Of a stretch of DNA of 64,000 nt, positions 43,248-52,078 are shown one piece after another. Under the pieces are notes generated by a model, which made no database searches, had not been told where the DNA came from, and was given only the letters and a program-made list of their open reading frames with translations. This DNA comes from Phenylobacterium sp. (GTDB lineage: Bacteria; Pseudomonadota; Alphaproteobacteria; Caulobacterales; Caulobacteraceae). The position numbers and the translations under genes were made by a program. Position 1 is the stretch's first letter. Each line of letters begins with the position of its first letter. The stretch covers positions 173,347 to 237,346 of the forward strand of contig NZ_PNLB01000004.1 of the NCBI RefSeq assembly GCF_013822795.1, in the 5' to 3' direction.

Positions 43248-46178
43248 ATGAAAATGCGCCAGGCCCTGAGGTCGAGCGTCGCGGCGATCACCATCGCCAG
43301 CGTCGCCGCGCCTACCGGCTTGTCGGCGCAGACTTCCGAAGCCGCGCCGCGCGGCGGCGCCGCCCAGGTGCGGGTCGCCCAGGCCAAGGACTTCTCGCGC
43401 ATCGAGCTGGGCGGCCGCGCGGTGGCGCGCCGCGACGGCCAGGTGCTGACCCTGCAACTGGCGCGTGGGGCCAATCCGGACATCAGCCGGCTGCGGACCT
43501 CGCCGCCGCGCTGGTTGAAGAGCGCCGAGCTCCGCCGTAGCGCCGCCGGCTCCGCCCTGGTGCTCACCCTGGCCGAAAACGCCGACGCCCGGGTCGGAAC
43601 CGCTGACGGCGCGACCTACGTCAATCTGTTCGAGAAGCCGCCGGCGCCGGCCGCGCCGGAGGTGGCCCAGGCCGACCCCGTCGCCGCGCCGACCCCGCCG
43701 CGGCTCAATCCGATCCCGGCCGGCGGCGTCGTGCGCATGGCCACGAAGATCGGCGCAGGCCAGGTGCAGCTCAGTTTCCCGTGGGCCAATCCCGCCGGCG
43801 CCTCGGTGTTCCGCAGGGGCGGGGCGGTGTGGGTGGTGTTCGACGCCCCGGCGACGCTCGACGTTTCGGCCGCGCCGCGCGGCCTGCGCCAGATGACCGG
43901 GGCCACCGCCTATCGCGGGACCGATTTTGCGGCCGTGCGGATCGAATCTGCGCCGAACACGCCGTTCTTCGCCTCGTCCCAGGGCTCGACCTGGACGGTG
44001 ATCCTTGGGCCCGGCGCCCAGGTCGAGCCGGCCGCCCAAATCCGGGTGGTGCGCGATCAGGCTGGCGGCCCGGCCGGGCTAAAGGCGGCCGTCTCCGGAG
44101 CCACGAAGGTCGTGCGGGTTACGGACCCGGTGGTCGGCGACACCATGTCGGTCGTGACCGCCCTGGGCCCGGCCAAGGGTCTGCCCTCGCGCCGCGAGTT
44201 CGTGCAGATGGCGCTGTTGCCCTCGGCCCAGGGCATGGCCGTGGAGTCCTATATCGACGACCTGGCGATGCGCCACGACGGCGACCTGGTGCAGATCGGC
44301 CGCCCGAGCGGTCTGACTCTGTCGCCGGCCTCGGCCTCGGTGGCGCGCGCGGAGGCGACGCTGGGCGCGCCGCAGCCGGCCAGCCTGCCCGGGCTGATCG
44401 ACCATCAGAACTGGCCGAAGACCGGTTCGGGCGGGTTCCTCTCGCGCTACAGCGCGCTGCTCTCGGCCGCCAATGAGGAAGCCGCGGTCGGCCGCGACGC
44501 GCCCGTGGCTGCGCGCATGGCGCTGGCCCGCTTCCTGGTCGGCTCGGAGCTGTCGTTCGAGGCGATCGGCGTGCTCAACGACACGGCCCGCCGCAATCCC
44601 TCGGTGATGGAGGATCCGGAGTTTCGCGGCCTGCGCGGCATCGCCCGGGTCATGGCCCGCCGCTACAAGGAGGCGCAGGCCGATTTTTCCGCGCCGATCC
44701 TGCAGGACGACCCATCGGTCGCCCTCTGGCGTTCCTACATCGCCGCCCAGCTGGCCCAATGGCCGGAGGCGCGCAGCCAGTTCGGGGCTGGGGCCGAGGC
44801 GTTCAACCAGTTCTCGCCGACCTGGAAGGCCCGCTTCGCCCGCTCGGACGCCCAGGCGGCGCTGGCGCTCGGGGACGTGAACGGCGCCGACGCGCGCATC
44901 AAGCTCGCCTTGATGGACAAGACCGACTCTCTGGAGGAGCTGGCTACGCGGCTGGTTCAGGCCCAGGTCGTCGAGGCCCTTGGCCACAAGGACCGCGCTC
45001 TGCGCATCTACGCCGCCGTCGCCGGCGCGCCGAGCGAGGGCCTGGCCGCACCCGCCACCCTGCGCGCCACCAAGATCAGGCTCGAAACCGGCAAGATCAC
45101 CCCGGTCCAGGCGGCCAACGTGTTCGCCGGCCTGCGCTATCGCTGGCGCGGCGACGCCACCGAGCTGGAGACCATCCGCGCGCTCGGCCACCTCTATCTG
45201 AGCCAGGGGCGCTACCGCGAGGCGCTCGAGGCTCTGCGCGGCGCTGGTACGCGGCTGCCCGACCTGCCCGAGGCGCTGCAGCTTCAGGCTGACCTGGGCG
45301 CAGCCTTCCGCACCCTGTTCCTCGACGGCGCCGCCGACGGATTGGAGCCGGTCCAGGCGCTGGCCATGTTCTACGACTTCCGCGAACTGACGCCGCTGGG
45401 CGCCGACGGCGACATGATGGTGCGCCGGCTGGTGCGCCGGCTCGTCGACGTCGACCTGCTGGACCAGGCGGCCGAGCTCCTGAAGTACCAGGCCGAGAAC
45501 CGCCTCGACGGCGTGCCGCGGGCCCAGGTTTCGACCGATCTGGCGCTGATCTACCTGATGGACCGCCGTCCCGAGCAGGCGCTGCAGGCGATCAACGCCT
45601 CGCGCACGACGGTCCTGCCGACGACCCTGAACGCCGAGCGCCGCGTCGTTGAGGCGCGCGCCATGATGGGCCTTGGCCGCTACGACCATGGTCTGGAGCT
45701 GCTGGAGCGCGACACCGGCCGCGACGCCCAGGACCTGCGCGGCGAGATCCTCTGGAAGCAGAAGAACTGGGCCGCGGCTGCGGGCATCTTCGAGAAGAGT
45801 TTGGGCGAGCGTTGGAAGCAGCCGGGACCGCTGAGCGCTGAAGACGAGGGCAAGCTGTTGCGGGCCGGCGTCGCCTACAGCCTGGCCGGGGATGACGCCT
45901 CGCTGGCGCGCATGCAGCAGCGCTACGCCGGCTTCTACGATCAGGCGCGCAACCCCGAGGCGCTTCGCGTCGCCCTGACCGGGGTCCAATCGGGCCCCTT
46001 GAGCGTTTCTGACCTTGGCCGGGCGACCGCTGATAACGAAGCTTTCTCCGGCTGGGTCGCGAAGATGAAGGTTCGGTTCCGCGAAAGGCCGGCTCCGCTG
46101 GGGCCGCCGACGCCCGCCAAGGCGCCCGCTGCGCCGGCCGCCAAGCAGGCGGCGGCGACGACTGCGGCGCGAGGCTGA
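43248..46178 (+). CDS. Large TPR-type protein of the flagellar operon
   Basis: A 976-residue exported protein. An N-terminal signal (ending ...PTGLSA before QTSEA) is followed by a beta-domain with repeated VxLxxNxD-type strands (about 35-130) and another near 160-270, then a helical solenoid of TPR-like repeats (about 400-900, for example ALFREAL-type units EALEALRGAGTRL and ALQAINASRTTVL). A proline/alanine tail ends it. It follows the MotE-like gene by 3 bases. Position suggests a scaffold in the periplasm near the motor, but I cannot name it. Confidence 0.75.
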   Translation: MKMRQALRSSVAAITIASVAAPTGLSAQTSEAAPRGGAAQVRVAQAKDFSRIELGGRAVARRDGQVLTLQLARGANPDISRLRTSPPRWLKSAELRRSAAGSALVLTLAENADARVGTADGATYVNLFEKPPAPAAPEVAQADPVAAPTPPRLNPIPAGGVVRMATKIGAGQVQLSFPWANPAGASVFRRGGAVWVVFDAPATLDVSAAPRGLRQMTGATAYRGTDFAAVRIESAPNTPFFASSQGSTWTVILGPGAQVEPAAQIRVVRDQAGGPAGLKAAVSGATKVVRVTDPVVGDTMSVVTALGPAKGLPSRREFVQMALLPSAQGMAVESYIDDLAMRHDGDLVQIGRPSGLTLSPASASVARAEATLGAPQPASLPGLIDHQNWPKTGSGGFLSRYSALLSAANEEAAVGRDAPVAARMALARFLVGSELSFEAIGVLNDTARRNPSVMEDPEFRGLRGIARVMARRYKEAQADFSAPILQDDPSVALWRSYIAAQLAQWPEARSQFGAGAEAFNQFSPTWKARFARSDAQAALALGDVNGADARIKLALMDKTDSLEELATRLVQAQVVEALGHKDRALRIYAAVAGAPSEGLAAPATLRATKIRLETGKITPVQAANVFAGLRYRWRGDATELETIRALGHLYLSQGRYREALEALRGAGTRLPDLPEALQLQADLGAAFRTLFLDGAADGLEPVQALAMFYDFRELTPLGADGDMMVRRLVRRLVDVDLLDQAAELLKYQAENRLDGVPRAQVSTDLALIYLMDRRPEQALQAINASRTTVLPTTLNAERRVVEARAMMGLGRYDHGLELLERDTGRDAQDLRGEILWKQKNWAAAAGIFEKSLGERWKQPGPLSAEDEGKLLRAGVAYSLAGDDASLARMQQRYAGFYDQARNPEALRVALTGVQSGPLSVSDLGRATADNEAFSGWVAKMKVRFRERPAPLGPPTPAKAPAAPAAKQAAATTAARG

Positions 46179-46183
46179 GGCTC

Positions 46184-46987
46184 GTGCGGGTCCGGGTCGG
46201 CGCAGTCGCCGTGCTCGGGGCCGCGTTGCTGTCCGCCGGCGCCGCCCACGCCGCCCCACGCAGGGAGTTCTGCCCCGATCGTCCCGGCAAGGGATCGCCG
46301 CCCTGCGTCGTCGATCCAGGCGTCCTTCAACTGGAGCTCAGCGGCCTCGACGCCGCCTTTCAACGTTCCGGGCCAGGGGCGACCGATACGTACTCGGTCG
46401 GCGCCATGGAGTGGCGGCTCGGGCTGACGCCGACCCTCGAAGGGCAGGTCCAATGGGCGCCCTATACTCAGGTGCGGACGCGCGGCGAGGATGCGACCCG
46501 GGTGGAGGGCGTCGGCGACCTCGTCCTGCTGCTGCGCCGGTCGCTGCGAAATCCGGATGGGTCCGGGCTATCGATCGCGTTGGAGCCGTTCGTCTCGGCG
46601 CCGACCGCCACGCGTGGTCTCGGCTCCGGCGGCTGGCAGGGCGGCTTGGTCGTGCCGTTCTCTGTACCGATCTCCGATGATGTGACGCTGAGCCTGGCGC
46701 CCGAGGTCGACGTCAATCGCGACAGCGACGGCGCCGGCGTGCACCCGGCGTGGACAATGGCCGCCGGGCTCAGCCGAACATTCGGACCGGTCAGCCTGGG
46801 CGCCGAGCTCTGGGGTTCAATCGACGACGATCCGGCCGAGCGCGCGCATCGCGCCTCGCTGGACCTGACGCTGGCCTGGACCCCGCCGCGCCATGAGGAC
46901 TTGCAGCTCGACGTCGGGGTCTATGGCGGGCTGACCCGAGACACGCCTGACCTGGAAGTCTTGGTCGGGCTCTCGCGGCGGTTCTAG
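46184..46987 (+). CDS. Outer-membrane beta-barrel-like protein
   Basis: A 267-residue exported protein from a GTG. A signal peptide (GAVAVLGAALLSAGAAHA) is followed by about ten amphipathic strands ending ...LVGLSRRF, with the terminal Phe typical of outer-membrane barrels. Two cysteines (EFCPDRPGKGSPPC) lie near the N-terminus. The layout resembles the phenol-degradation MetA-pathway transporter family. It follows the TPR gene by 5 bases, so it is probably co-transcribed. Its role in flagella is unclear. Confidence 0.76.
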   Translation: MRVRVGAVAVLGAALLSAGAAHAAPRREFCPDRPGKGSPPCVVDPGVLQLELSGLDAAFQRSGPGATDTYSVGAMEWRLGLTPTLEGQVQWAPYTQVRTRGEDATRVEGVGDLVLLLRRSLRNPDGSGLSIALEPFVSAPTATRGLGSGGWQGGLVVPFSVPISDDVTLSLAPEVDVNRDSDGAGVHPAWTMAAGLSRTFGPVSLGAELWGSIDDDPAERAHRASLDLTLAWTPPRHEDLQLDVGVYGGLTRDTPDLEVLVGLSRRF

Positions 46988-47781
46988 CCGCCGCCTGCGC
47001 CGCGCTGGAAACTCTCGACCAGACTGCCCGCGACCAGCCGCCAGCCGTCGACCAGCACGAAGAAGATCAGCTTGAAGGGCAGCGACACCACCACTGGCGG
47101 CAGCATCATCATACCCATGCTCATCAGCACGCTGGCGACGACCAGGTCGATGACCAGGAAGGGAATGAACAGCAGGAAGCCGATCTCGAAGGCGCGCTTG
47201 AGTTCCGAGATCATGAAGGCCGGCGTGACGACGCTGAGCGGGGTCTCCTGGGCCGTCGGCGGGCGCGGGGTCTTCGAGAGGCGGAGGAACAGCGCCAGAT
47301 CGTCCTGGTCGACCTGGCTCAACATGAAGGTCTTCACCGGCGCGGCGGAGGCGTCGAACGCCGCCGGCAGTTCCATCTGCTGATCCATCAGCGGCTTAAT
47401 GCCCTCGTCGTAGGACTTCTGGAATGTCGGGCCCATGACGATGGCGGTCAGGAACAGCGCCAGGCTGATCATCACCGCGTTGGGCGGGCTCTGCTGCAAG
47501 CCGAGCGCCGTGCGCAGCAGGCCGAGCACCACGACGATGCGCACGAACGACGTGGTCATGATGACGATCGACGGCGCCAACGACAGGACGGTCAGGAGGC
47601 CGACCATCTGCACGACGCGTTCGGACAGGCCCGCGCCGGTCCCGAGGTCGATGTTGATGGCTTGGGCGGCGGCGGCTGCTGGGAACACCATCGCCGCCAG
47701 GGTCGCCAGCGCCGAAAGGCCGGCCGCACGACGCCAGTCCTCGGCACGTAGATGGAAGAGGGCGGCGAAAACCTTACGCAT
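46984..47781 (-). CDS. fliP: Flagellar export apparatus protein FliP
   Basis: A 265-residue component of the type III export gate. An N-terminal signal/anchor (ending PAAAAAQA) precedes SLAPSIVIMTTSFVRIVVVLGLLRTALGLQQSPPNAVM, the FliP core, then AFMISELKRAFEIGFLLFIPFLVIDLVVASVLMSMGMMMLPP. It overlaps fliO by 8 bases on the same strand and is convergent with the outer-membrane protein gene, overlapping its stop by 4 bases. Confidence 0.96.
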   Translation of the reverse strand: MRKVFAALFHLRAEDWRRAAGLSALATLAAMVFPAAAAAQAINIDLGTGAGLSERVVQMVGLLTVLSLAPSIVIMTTSFVRIVVVLGLLRTALGLQQSPPNAVMISLALFLTAIVMGPTFQKSYDEGIKPLMDQQMELPAAFDASAAPVKTFMLSQVDQDDLALFLRLSKTPRPPTAQETPLSVVTPAFMISELKRAFEIGFLLFIPFLVIDLVVASVLMSMGMMMLPPVVVSLPFKLIFFVLVDGWRLVAGSLVESFQRGAGGG

Positions 47782-48067
47782 CGGCGGGGATCTTTGGCTT
47801 GCGGGCGGGTTTGGCGGGGCTCGGCAGGACCTGGCCCTCGCCGAGCAGCAGGAGCTTCTCCTCGCCGTCGAACGAGACGACGACCAGCCGCCGCGAGGGG
47901 TCGAGAACCAGGGTTTCGACGACCTTCAGCCGGCGGTCGGCCTTGGCCTTGGCCAGCCGCGCCACGGCGTCGGGTCCAAAGCGTCGCAAGGCCACGGCCG
48001 CCAGGCCGACGAGCCCCAGGGTCAGCGCCAGGGCGAAGACGGCGCGGAGGAAATCAGCCAGGTTCAT
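47774..48067 (-). CDS. fliO: Flagellar export protein FliO (short form)
   Basis: A 97-residue protein with one N-terminal helix (about 5-25, LRAVFALALTLGLVGLAAVAL) and a FliO domain containing LKVVETLVLDPSRRLVVVSFDGEEKLLLLGEG. It helps assemble the FliP ring. Directly upstream of fliP and divergent from flgB around a CtrA box at 48133-48147. Confidence 0.88.
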   Translation of the reverse strand: MNLADFLRAVFALALTLGLVGLAAVALRRFGPDAVARLAKAKADRRLKVVETLVLDPSRRLVVVSFDGEEKLLLLGEGQVLPSPAKPARKPKIPADA

Positions 48068-48132
48068 CGGATGTTCGAAAGGGGCGGGGGCGCGACTCGT
48101 GCGCTGTCCTCCCTCGTGTGCGCCGCAGGGTC

Positions 48133-48147
48133 TTAAGACGCGGTTAA
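48133..48147. promoter_or_regulatory. Perfect CtrA box between fliO and flgB
   Basis: TTAAGACGCGGTTAA is a canonical TTAA-N7-TTAA CtrA site, followed by C as in TTAAC-type sites. It lies 26 bases before the flgB ATG and 66 bases before the fliO ATG on the other strand. It most likely drives flgB-flgC-fliE and may control fliO-fliP too. CtrA-activated class II flagellar promoters of Caulobacter use this motif. Confidence 0.88.
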
Positions 48148-48172
48148 CCCTGTTTGTTCACCATCTTCAGCT

Positions 48173-48607
48173 ATGAACCTGAACGAGATTCCGCTGTTCG
48201 CGATGCTCAAGGGGCGCTTCACGCACCTCGGTGAGCGCCAGCGCCTGATCTCGCAGAACGTCGCCAACTCCGACACCCCGGGCTACACGCCCAATGATCT
48301 CAAGGCTTACTCCTTCGACGCGCAGGTGCGCGCCGCGCAGACGGCGTCCGGAACGGTCGGCTCGGCGGCGCGGGGGCAGGCGGTGACCCAGGCCGGGCAC
48401 ATGACCCCGGCCTCGCAGCACCGCACGCCGTACAAGCCGATCAAGGCCAAGGACTCCGAGACCACGCTCGACGGCAACTCCGTCGTGCTTGAGGAGGAGA
48501 TGATGAAGATGGCCGAGGCGCGGATGAACTACGACGCCGCGATCAGCTTCTACCAGAAGTCCCTGGGCATGCTGCGGCTGGCCAGCCGCGCGCCGGGTCG
48601 CGGCTAA
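48173..48607 (+). CDS. flgB: Flagellar proximal rod protein FlgB
   Basis: A 144-residue rod protein. N-terminal ERQRLISQNVANSDTPGYTPNDL carries the axial-protein ANxDTPGY signature, and the C-terminus shows VVLEEEMMKMAEARMNYDAAISFYQKSLGMLR. It is the first gene of flgB-flgC-fliE, with 11 bases to flgC. A perfect CtrA box lies 26 bases upstream. Confidence 0.96.
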   Translation: MNLNEIPLFAMLKGRFTHLGERQRLISQNVANSDTPGYTPNDLKAYSFDAQVRAAQTASGTVGSAARGQAVTQAGHMTPASQHRTPYKPIKAKDSETTLDGNSVVLEEEMMKMAEARMNYDAAISFYQKSLGMLRLASRAPGRG

Positions 48608-48618
48608 GGGAACGCTAG

Positions 48619-49038
48619 ATGGCCGACATCAAGCCCATGACCGGCGCGACCCAGATGATCGCCGCCAGCGCTCTGCGGGCCCAGCAGGCGCGCATGCGGG
48701 TGATCGCCGAGAACATGGCCAACGCCCAGTCCGTGTCGCGCCAGCCCGGCGGCGACCCGTATCGCCGGCAGGTGCCGGTGTTTACGCCGTATCAGACCGA
48801 CGCCGGCCAAGGCGTGCGGGTCGCCCGCGTCGAGCCCGACCGCAAGGACTTCCGCAGCGTTTACGACCCCAGCCACCCGTCGGCGGACGACAAGGGCTAT
48901 GTGAAGCTGCCCAACGTCGACACCCTGGTCGAGGCGCTGGACATGAAGGAAGCCCAGCGGGCCTACGAAGCCAACCTCAACGTCATCGAGACGGCGCGCG
49001 CCATGGAGCAGCGCACCCTCGACATCCTCAAGAAGTAG
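48619..49038 (+). CDS. flgC: Flagellar proximal rod protein FlgC
   Basis: A 139-residue rod protein. The N-terminal helix reads ASALRAQQARMRVIAENMANAQSV, with the axial ANAxS signature slightly altered (AQSVSRQPGGDPYRR). The C-terminus has KLPNVDTLVEALDMKEAQRAYEANLNVIE. Second gene of flgB-flgC-fliE, 13 bases before fliE. Confidence 0.95.
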   Translation: MADIKPMTGATQMIAASALRAQQARMRVIAENMANAQSVSRQPGGDPYRRQVPVFTPYQTDAGQGVRVARVEPDRKDFRSVYDPSHPSADDKGYVKLPNVDTLVEALDMKEAQRAYEANLNVIETARAMEQRTLDILKK

Positions 49039-49051
49039 GGCGGCCTAAGCC

Positions 49052-49360
49052 ATGATGACCGCGCTCGCCGCCGCCAAGGCCTACGCCGCGACCCAGAACA
49101 CGGCGGTGATCAAGCCGCCGTCGGCCGGCCAGGAAGACCAGGGCCTCGACTTCGGCTCCATGGTCAAGTCGGCCATGAACGACGTCATGCACAACACCAA
49201 GAAGGCCGAAGGCCAGATCGCCGCCCAGGTGGCCGGCAAGGCCGAGCTGATCGACGTCGTCACTGCGATTTCCGCCGCCGAGGCCAGCCTGGAGACGGTG
49301 ATGGCCGTCCGCGACCAGGTGATTAACGCCTACCAGGAAATCATGCGCATGCCGATCTGA
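49052..49360 (+). CDS. fliE: Flagellar hook-basal body protein FliE
   Basis: A 102-residue protein linking the MS-ring and rod. The family tail is [41 protein letters not shown], and the middle has [20 protein letters not shown]. Last of the flgB-flgC-fliE operon. A 50-base gap follows before a transporter gene. Confidence 0.94.
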   Translation: MMTALAAAKAYAATQNTAVIKPPSAGQEDQGLDFGSMVKSAMNDVMHNTKKAEGQIAAQVAGKAELIDVVTAISAAEASLETVMAVRDQVINAYQEIMRMPI

Positions 49361-49410
49361 CGGGCGAGGCGGGGGTTCCCCTTCCACCTCACCGTGTTAC
49401 GCCTAGGCCC

Positions 49411-50178
49411 ATGGCGGCGATTGAGCTTTCGAACATCGAGAAGCGTTTCGGGGGCCACGCCGCCCTGGCGGGCGTCGACCTGACGATCGGGGCGGGCGAG
49501 TTCGTCGCCCTGGTCGGGCCCTCGGGCTCCGGCAAGACGACCCTGCTCAAGACGATCAACGGCCTCTCCGAACCCGATGCTGGCGAGGTTCGCATCGCCG
49601 GTGAGGATACAGCCGATCAGCCAGGACACCTTCTGCGCCGTCGGATCGGCTACGTGTTCCAGGAGATCGGCCTCTTCCCGCATTTGACCGTGGCCGAGAA
49701 CATCGGCGTCACCCCGCGGCTGCTGGGCTGGGACAAGGCGCGGATCTCGGGCCGGGTCGACGAACTGCTCGATCTCGTGGCGTTGCCGCAGGAGGTCGCG
49801 GGACGAGGGTCTTCCGAATTGTCGGGCGGCCAGCGCCAGCGGGTCGGCGTCGCCCGCGCCCTGGCCGCCGAACCGAAGATCATGCTGATGGACGAGCCGT
49901 TCGGCGCGCTCGATCCGTTGACCCGCGACGCCCTCGGCGGCGACTACCGCGCCCTGCACGATAAGCTCGGCCTGACCACGGTGATGGTCACCCACGACAT
50001 GGCCGAGGCGGTGCTGCTGGCCGACCGAATCGTCGTGCTGGCTGGCGGCCGGATCCTGGCCGACGGCGCGCCGGCCGAGCTGCTGGCGTCCACCACCGAT
50101 CCGGAGGTGCGCGCCCTGCTGGAGGCCCCGCGCCGCCAGGCTGAACGTCTGCGACAGCGGCTGGGAGGCGCGGCGTGA
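49411..50178 (+). CDS. Osmoprotectant-type ABC transporter ATPase (OpuC/YehX-like)
   Basis: A 255-residue nucleotide-binding protein. Walker A is GPSGSGKTTLL, Q-loop GYVFQEIGLFPHLTVAENIG, signature LSGGQRQRVGVARAL, Walker B ILMDEPFGALDPLTRDAL, and switch His VTHDMAEAV. FQEIGLFPHLTV and DPLTR fit the OpuC/ProV branch. No C-terminal CBS domains follow, as in YehX-like proteins. It overlaps the next gene by 4 bases. It sits inside the flagellar cluster. Confidence 0.9.
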   Translation: MAAIELSNIEKRFGGHAALAGVDLTIGAGEFVALVGPSGSGKTTLLKTINGLSEPDAGEVRIAGEDTADQPGHLLRRRIGYVFQEIGLFPHLTVAENIGVTPRLLGWDKARISGRVDELLDLVALPQEVAGRGSSELSGGQRQRVGVARALAAEPKIMLMDEPFGALDPLTRDALGGDYRALHDKLGLTTVMVTHDMAEAVLLADRIVVLAGGRILADGAPAELLASTTDPEVRALLEAPRRQAERLRQRLGGAA

Positions 50179-51719
50179 ACGAACGCATCGCTCAGGCCTT
50201 CGCCCTGCTGGCCGATTACCTGGCCTGGCACGTGGTGCTCAGCGCCAGCGCCCTGGTGTTGGGCGTGCTGATCAGCTTGCCGCTGGCCGTCGCCGCCAGC
50301 CGTAGCCCGCGTCTGCGCTGGCCGGTGCTGGCCTTCGCCGGCCTGATCCAGACCATTCCCAGCCTGGCGTTGCTGGCGCTGTTCTATCCGGTGCTGCTCG
50401 GGCTGTCGGCGGCGAGCCAGGCGGTGCTCGGCAAGGGCTTCTCGGCGCTGGGCTTCCCGCCTTCGCTGCTGGCCCTGACGCTCTATTCCATGCTGCCGAT
50501 TTTGCGCACGGCGACCACCGGCATCCTCGGGGTCGACCCAGCTGTGCGCGAGGCCGCCGACGGCGTCGGCATGACCCCGCGCCAGCGACTGTTCCAGGTC
50601 GAGTTGCCGCTAGCCATGCCGGTGATCATGGCCGGCGTGCGCACCGCCGCGGTCTGGACCATCGGGGCGGCGACGCTGTCGACCCCGGTCGGCCAGACCA
50701 GTCTCGGCAACTATATCTTCGCCGGCCTGCAGACCGAGAACTGGGTGTTCGTGCTGTTCGGCTGCGCGGCGTCGGCGGCGCTGGCGATGGTCGTCGATCA
50801 ACTGCTGGGCCTGATCGAGACCGGTGCGGCGAGGCGTCGGCGCGGCCTGGTGGTCGCCGGCGCGGCGCTGCTCGCTCTGGGCGCTCTGGCGGCGATGAGC
50901 CCATTGGCGGCGTTCGGCAAGCCGGCGAGCTATGTCGTCGGGGCCAAGAACTTCTCGGAGCAGTACATTCTGGCCGAACTGATGGCCGAGCGGCTGGAAG
51001 CCGCCGGCGCCCGCGTCTCGCGCAAGGAGGACCTGGGTTCGGCCGTGGCCTATCGCGCCCTCGCGGCGGGTGAGCTGGACGTCTATGTCGACTACTCCGG
51101 CACGCTCTGGACCAACGTCCTCAAGCGCCAGGACAATCCGGGCCGGCCGGCGGTTCTCGCCGAACTGACCACCGAACTGAAGAAACGCGACGGCGTGGTG
51201 GTGCTGGGTTCGCTGGGCTTCGAGAACGCCTATGCCTTCGCCATGCGCGCCGACCGGGCCAGGGCGCTGGGGATCACCAGCCTTGCCGATCTCGCCCGCC
51301 AGGCCCCGCGCCTGACCCTGGGCTCGGACCTTGAGTTCCTGTCGCGGCCCGAGTGGAAGGCCGTCGACGCCGCTTATGATTTTCATTTCAAGGCCGAACG
51401 CTCGTTCCAGCCGACGTTTATGTATCGCGCGCTGTCGGGCGGCGAGGCCGACGTGATTTCCGCCTTCTCGTCCGACGGGAGGATCGCGGCCGACAAGCTG
51501 GTCGTGCTCAGCGATCCCAAGGGAGCGTTGCCGCCGTACGACGCGGTGATCCTGGTGTCGCCAAAGCGGGCGGGCGATGCGCGTCTCCTGGACGCTTTGC
51601 AGCCCCTCGTCGGGTCTATCTCGGTGGAGGCGATGCGGGCGGCGAACTACAACGTCGATCGCGACCGCGGCAAGCTGTCGCCGGCCCAGGCGGCGCGGGC
51701 GCTCGAACCTTCGAAGTAG
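50175..51719 (+). CDS. Fused permease and binding protein of the osmoprotectant ABC transporter
   Basis: A 514-residue fusion. Residues 1-240 form a six-helix ProW/OpuCB-type permease with the EAA loop EAADGVGMTPRQRLFQVELPLAMPVIMAG. After a linker, residues about 255-514 are an OpuCC/ProX-like substrate-binding domain: SYVVGAKNFSEQYILAELMAERLEAAG, ELDVYVDYSGTLWTNVL, LGSDLEFLSRPEW. It would import glycine betaine, choline or a related compound. Starts with GTG inside the upstream stop region. Confidence 0.9.
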   Translation: MNERIAQAFALLADYLAWHVVLSASALVLGVLISLPLAVAASRSPRLRWPVLAFAGLIQTIPSLALLALFYPVLLGLSAASQAVLGKGFSALGFPPSLLALTLYSMLPILRTATTGILGVDPAVREAADGVGMTPRQRLFQVELPLAMPVIMAGVRTAAVWTIGAATLSTPVGQTSLGNYIFAGLQTENWVFVLFGCAASAALAMVVDQLLGLIETGAARRRRGLVVAGAALLALGALAAMSPLAAFGKPASYVVGAKNFSEQYILAELMAERLEAAGARVSRKEDLGSAVAYRALAAGELDVYVDYSGTLWTNVLKRQDNPGRPAVLAELTTELKKRDGVVVLGSLGFENAYAFAMRADRARALGITSLADLARQAPRLTLGSDLEFLSRPEWKAVDAAYDFHFKAERSFQPTFMYRALSGGEADVISAFSSDGRIAADKLVVLSDPKGALPPYDAVILVSPKRAGDARLLDALQPLVGSISVEAMRAANYNVDRDRGKLSPAQAARALEPSK

Positions 51720-51726
51720 CCCTTCG

Positions 51727-51734
51727 TTAACCAT
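51727..51734 (+). promoter_or_regulatory. Candidate CtrA half-site before fliQ
   Basis: TTAACCAT, the 8-base CtrA half-site type, lies 62 bases upstream of the fliQ ATG. The second half (TAGG, 7 bases after TTAA) is weak. It is probably the promoter region for fliQ-fliR-flhB and possibly cckA. Confidence 0.55.
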
Positions 51735-51795
51735 AAGTAGGCAATTTCGACCTAGCTGATTTCCAGCATTTCACGCGTACCCAAGAGGCCTACTG

Positions 51796-52059
51796 ATGAG
51801 CGGCGCCGAAGTTCTGGACGTCGGTCGCGACGCCATCTGGCTCACCATTCAGCTCTGCGCGCCCGTGCTGATCGTCGGGCTGGTGGTCGGGGTCGGCGTC
51901 GGCCTGATGCAGGCCCTGACCCAGATCCAGGAAGCGACCCTGGTCTACGCGCCGAAGATCGTGGCGATCTTCCTGTCGCTGCTGCTGTTCCTGCCGCTGA
52001 TGGGCGCGCTGATGAGCGGCTTCATGCGCCAGATCGCCGCCCGCATCGCGGCGATGTAG
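51796..52059 (+). CDS. fliQ: Flagellar export apparatus protein FliQ
   Basis: An 87-residue protein with two membrane helices: SGAEVLDVGRDAIWLTIQLCAPVLIVGLVVGVGVG (about 1-38, including the canonical DVGRDAIW start) and VYAPKIVAIFLSLLLFLPLMGALM (about 50-75), between them MQALTQIQEATL. Conserved in all type III export gates. It starts the fliQ-fliR-flhB-cckA run, 19 bases before fliR. Confidence 0.97.
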   Translation: MSGAEVLDVGRDAIWLTIQLCAPVLIVGLVVGVGVGLMQALTQIQEATLVYAPKIVAIFLSLLLFLPLMGALMSGFMRQIAARIAAM

Positions 52060-52078
52060 CGGCCGCCCGGCCGCCCGC

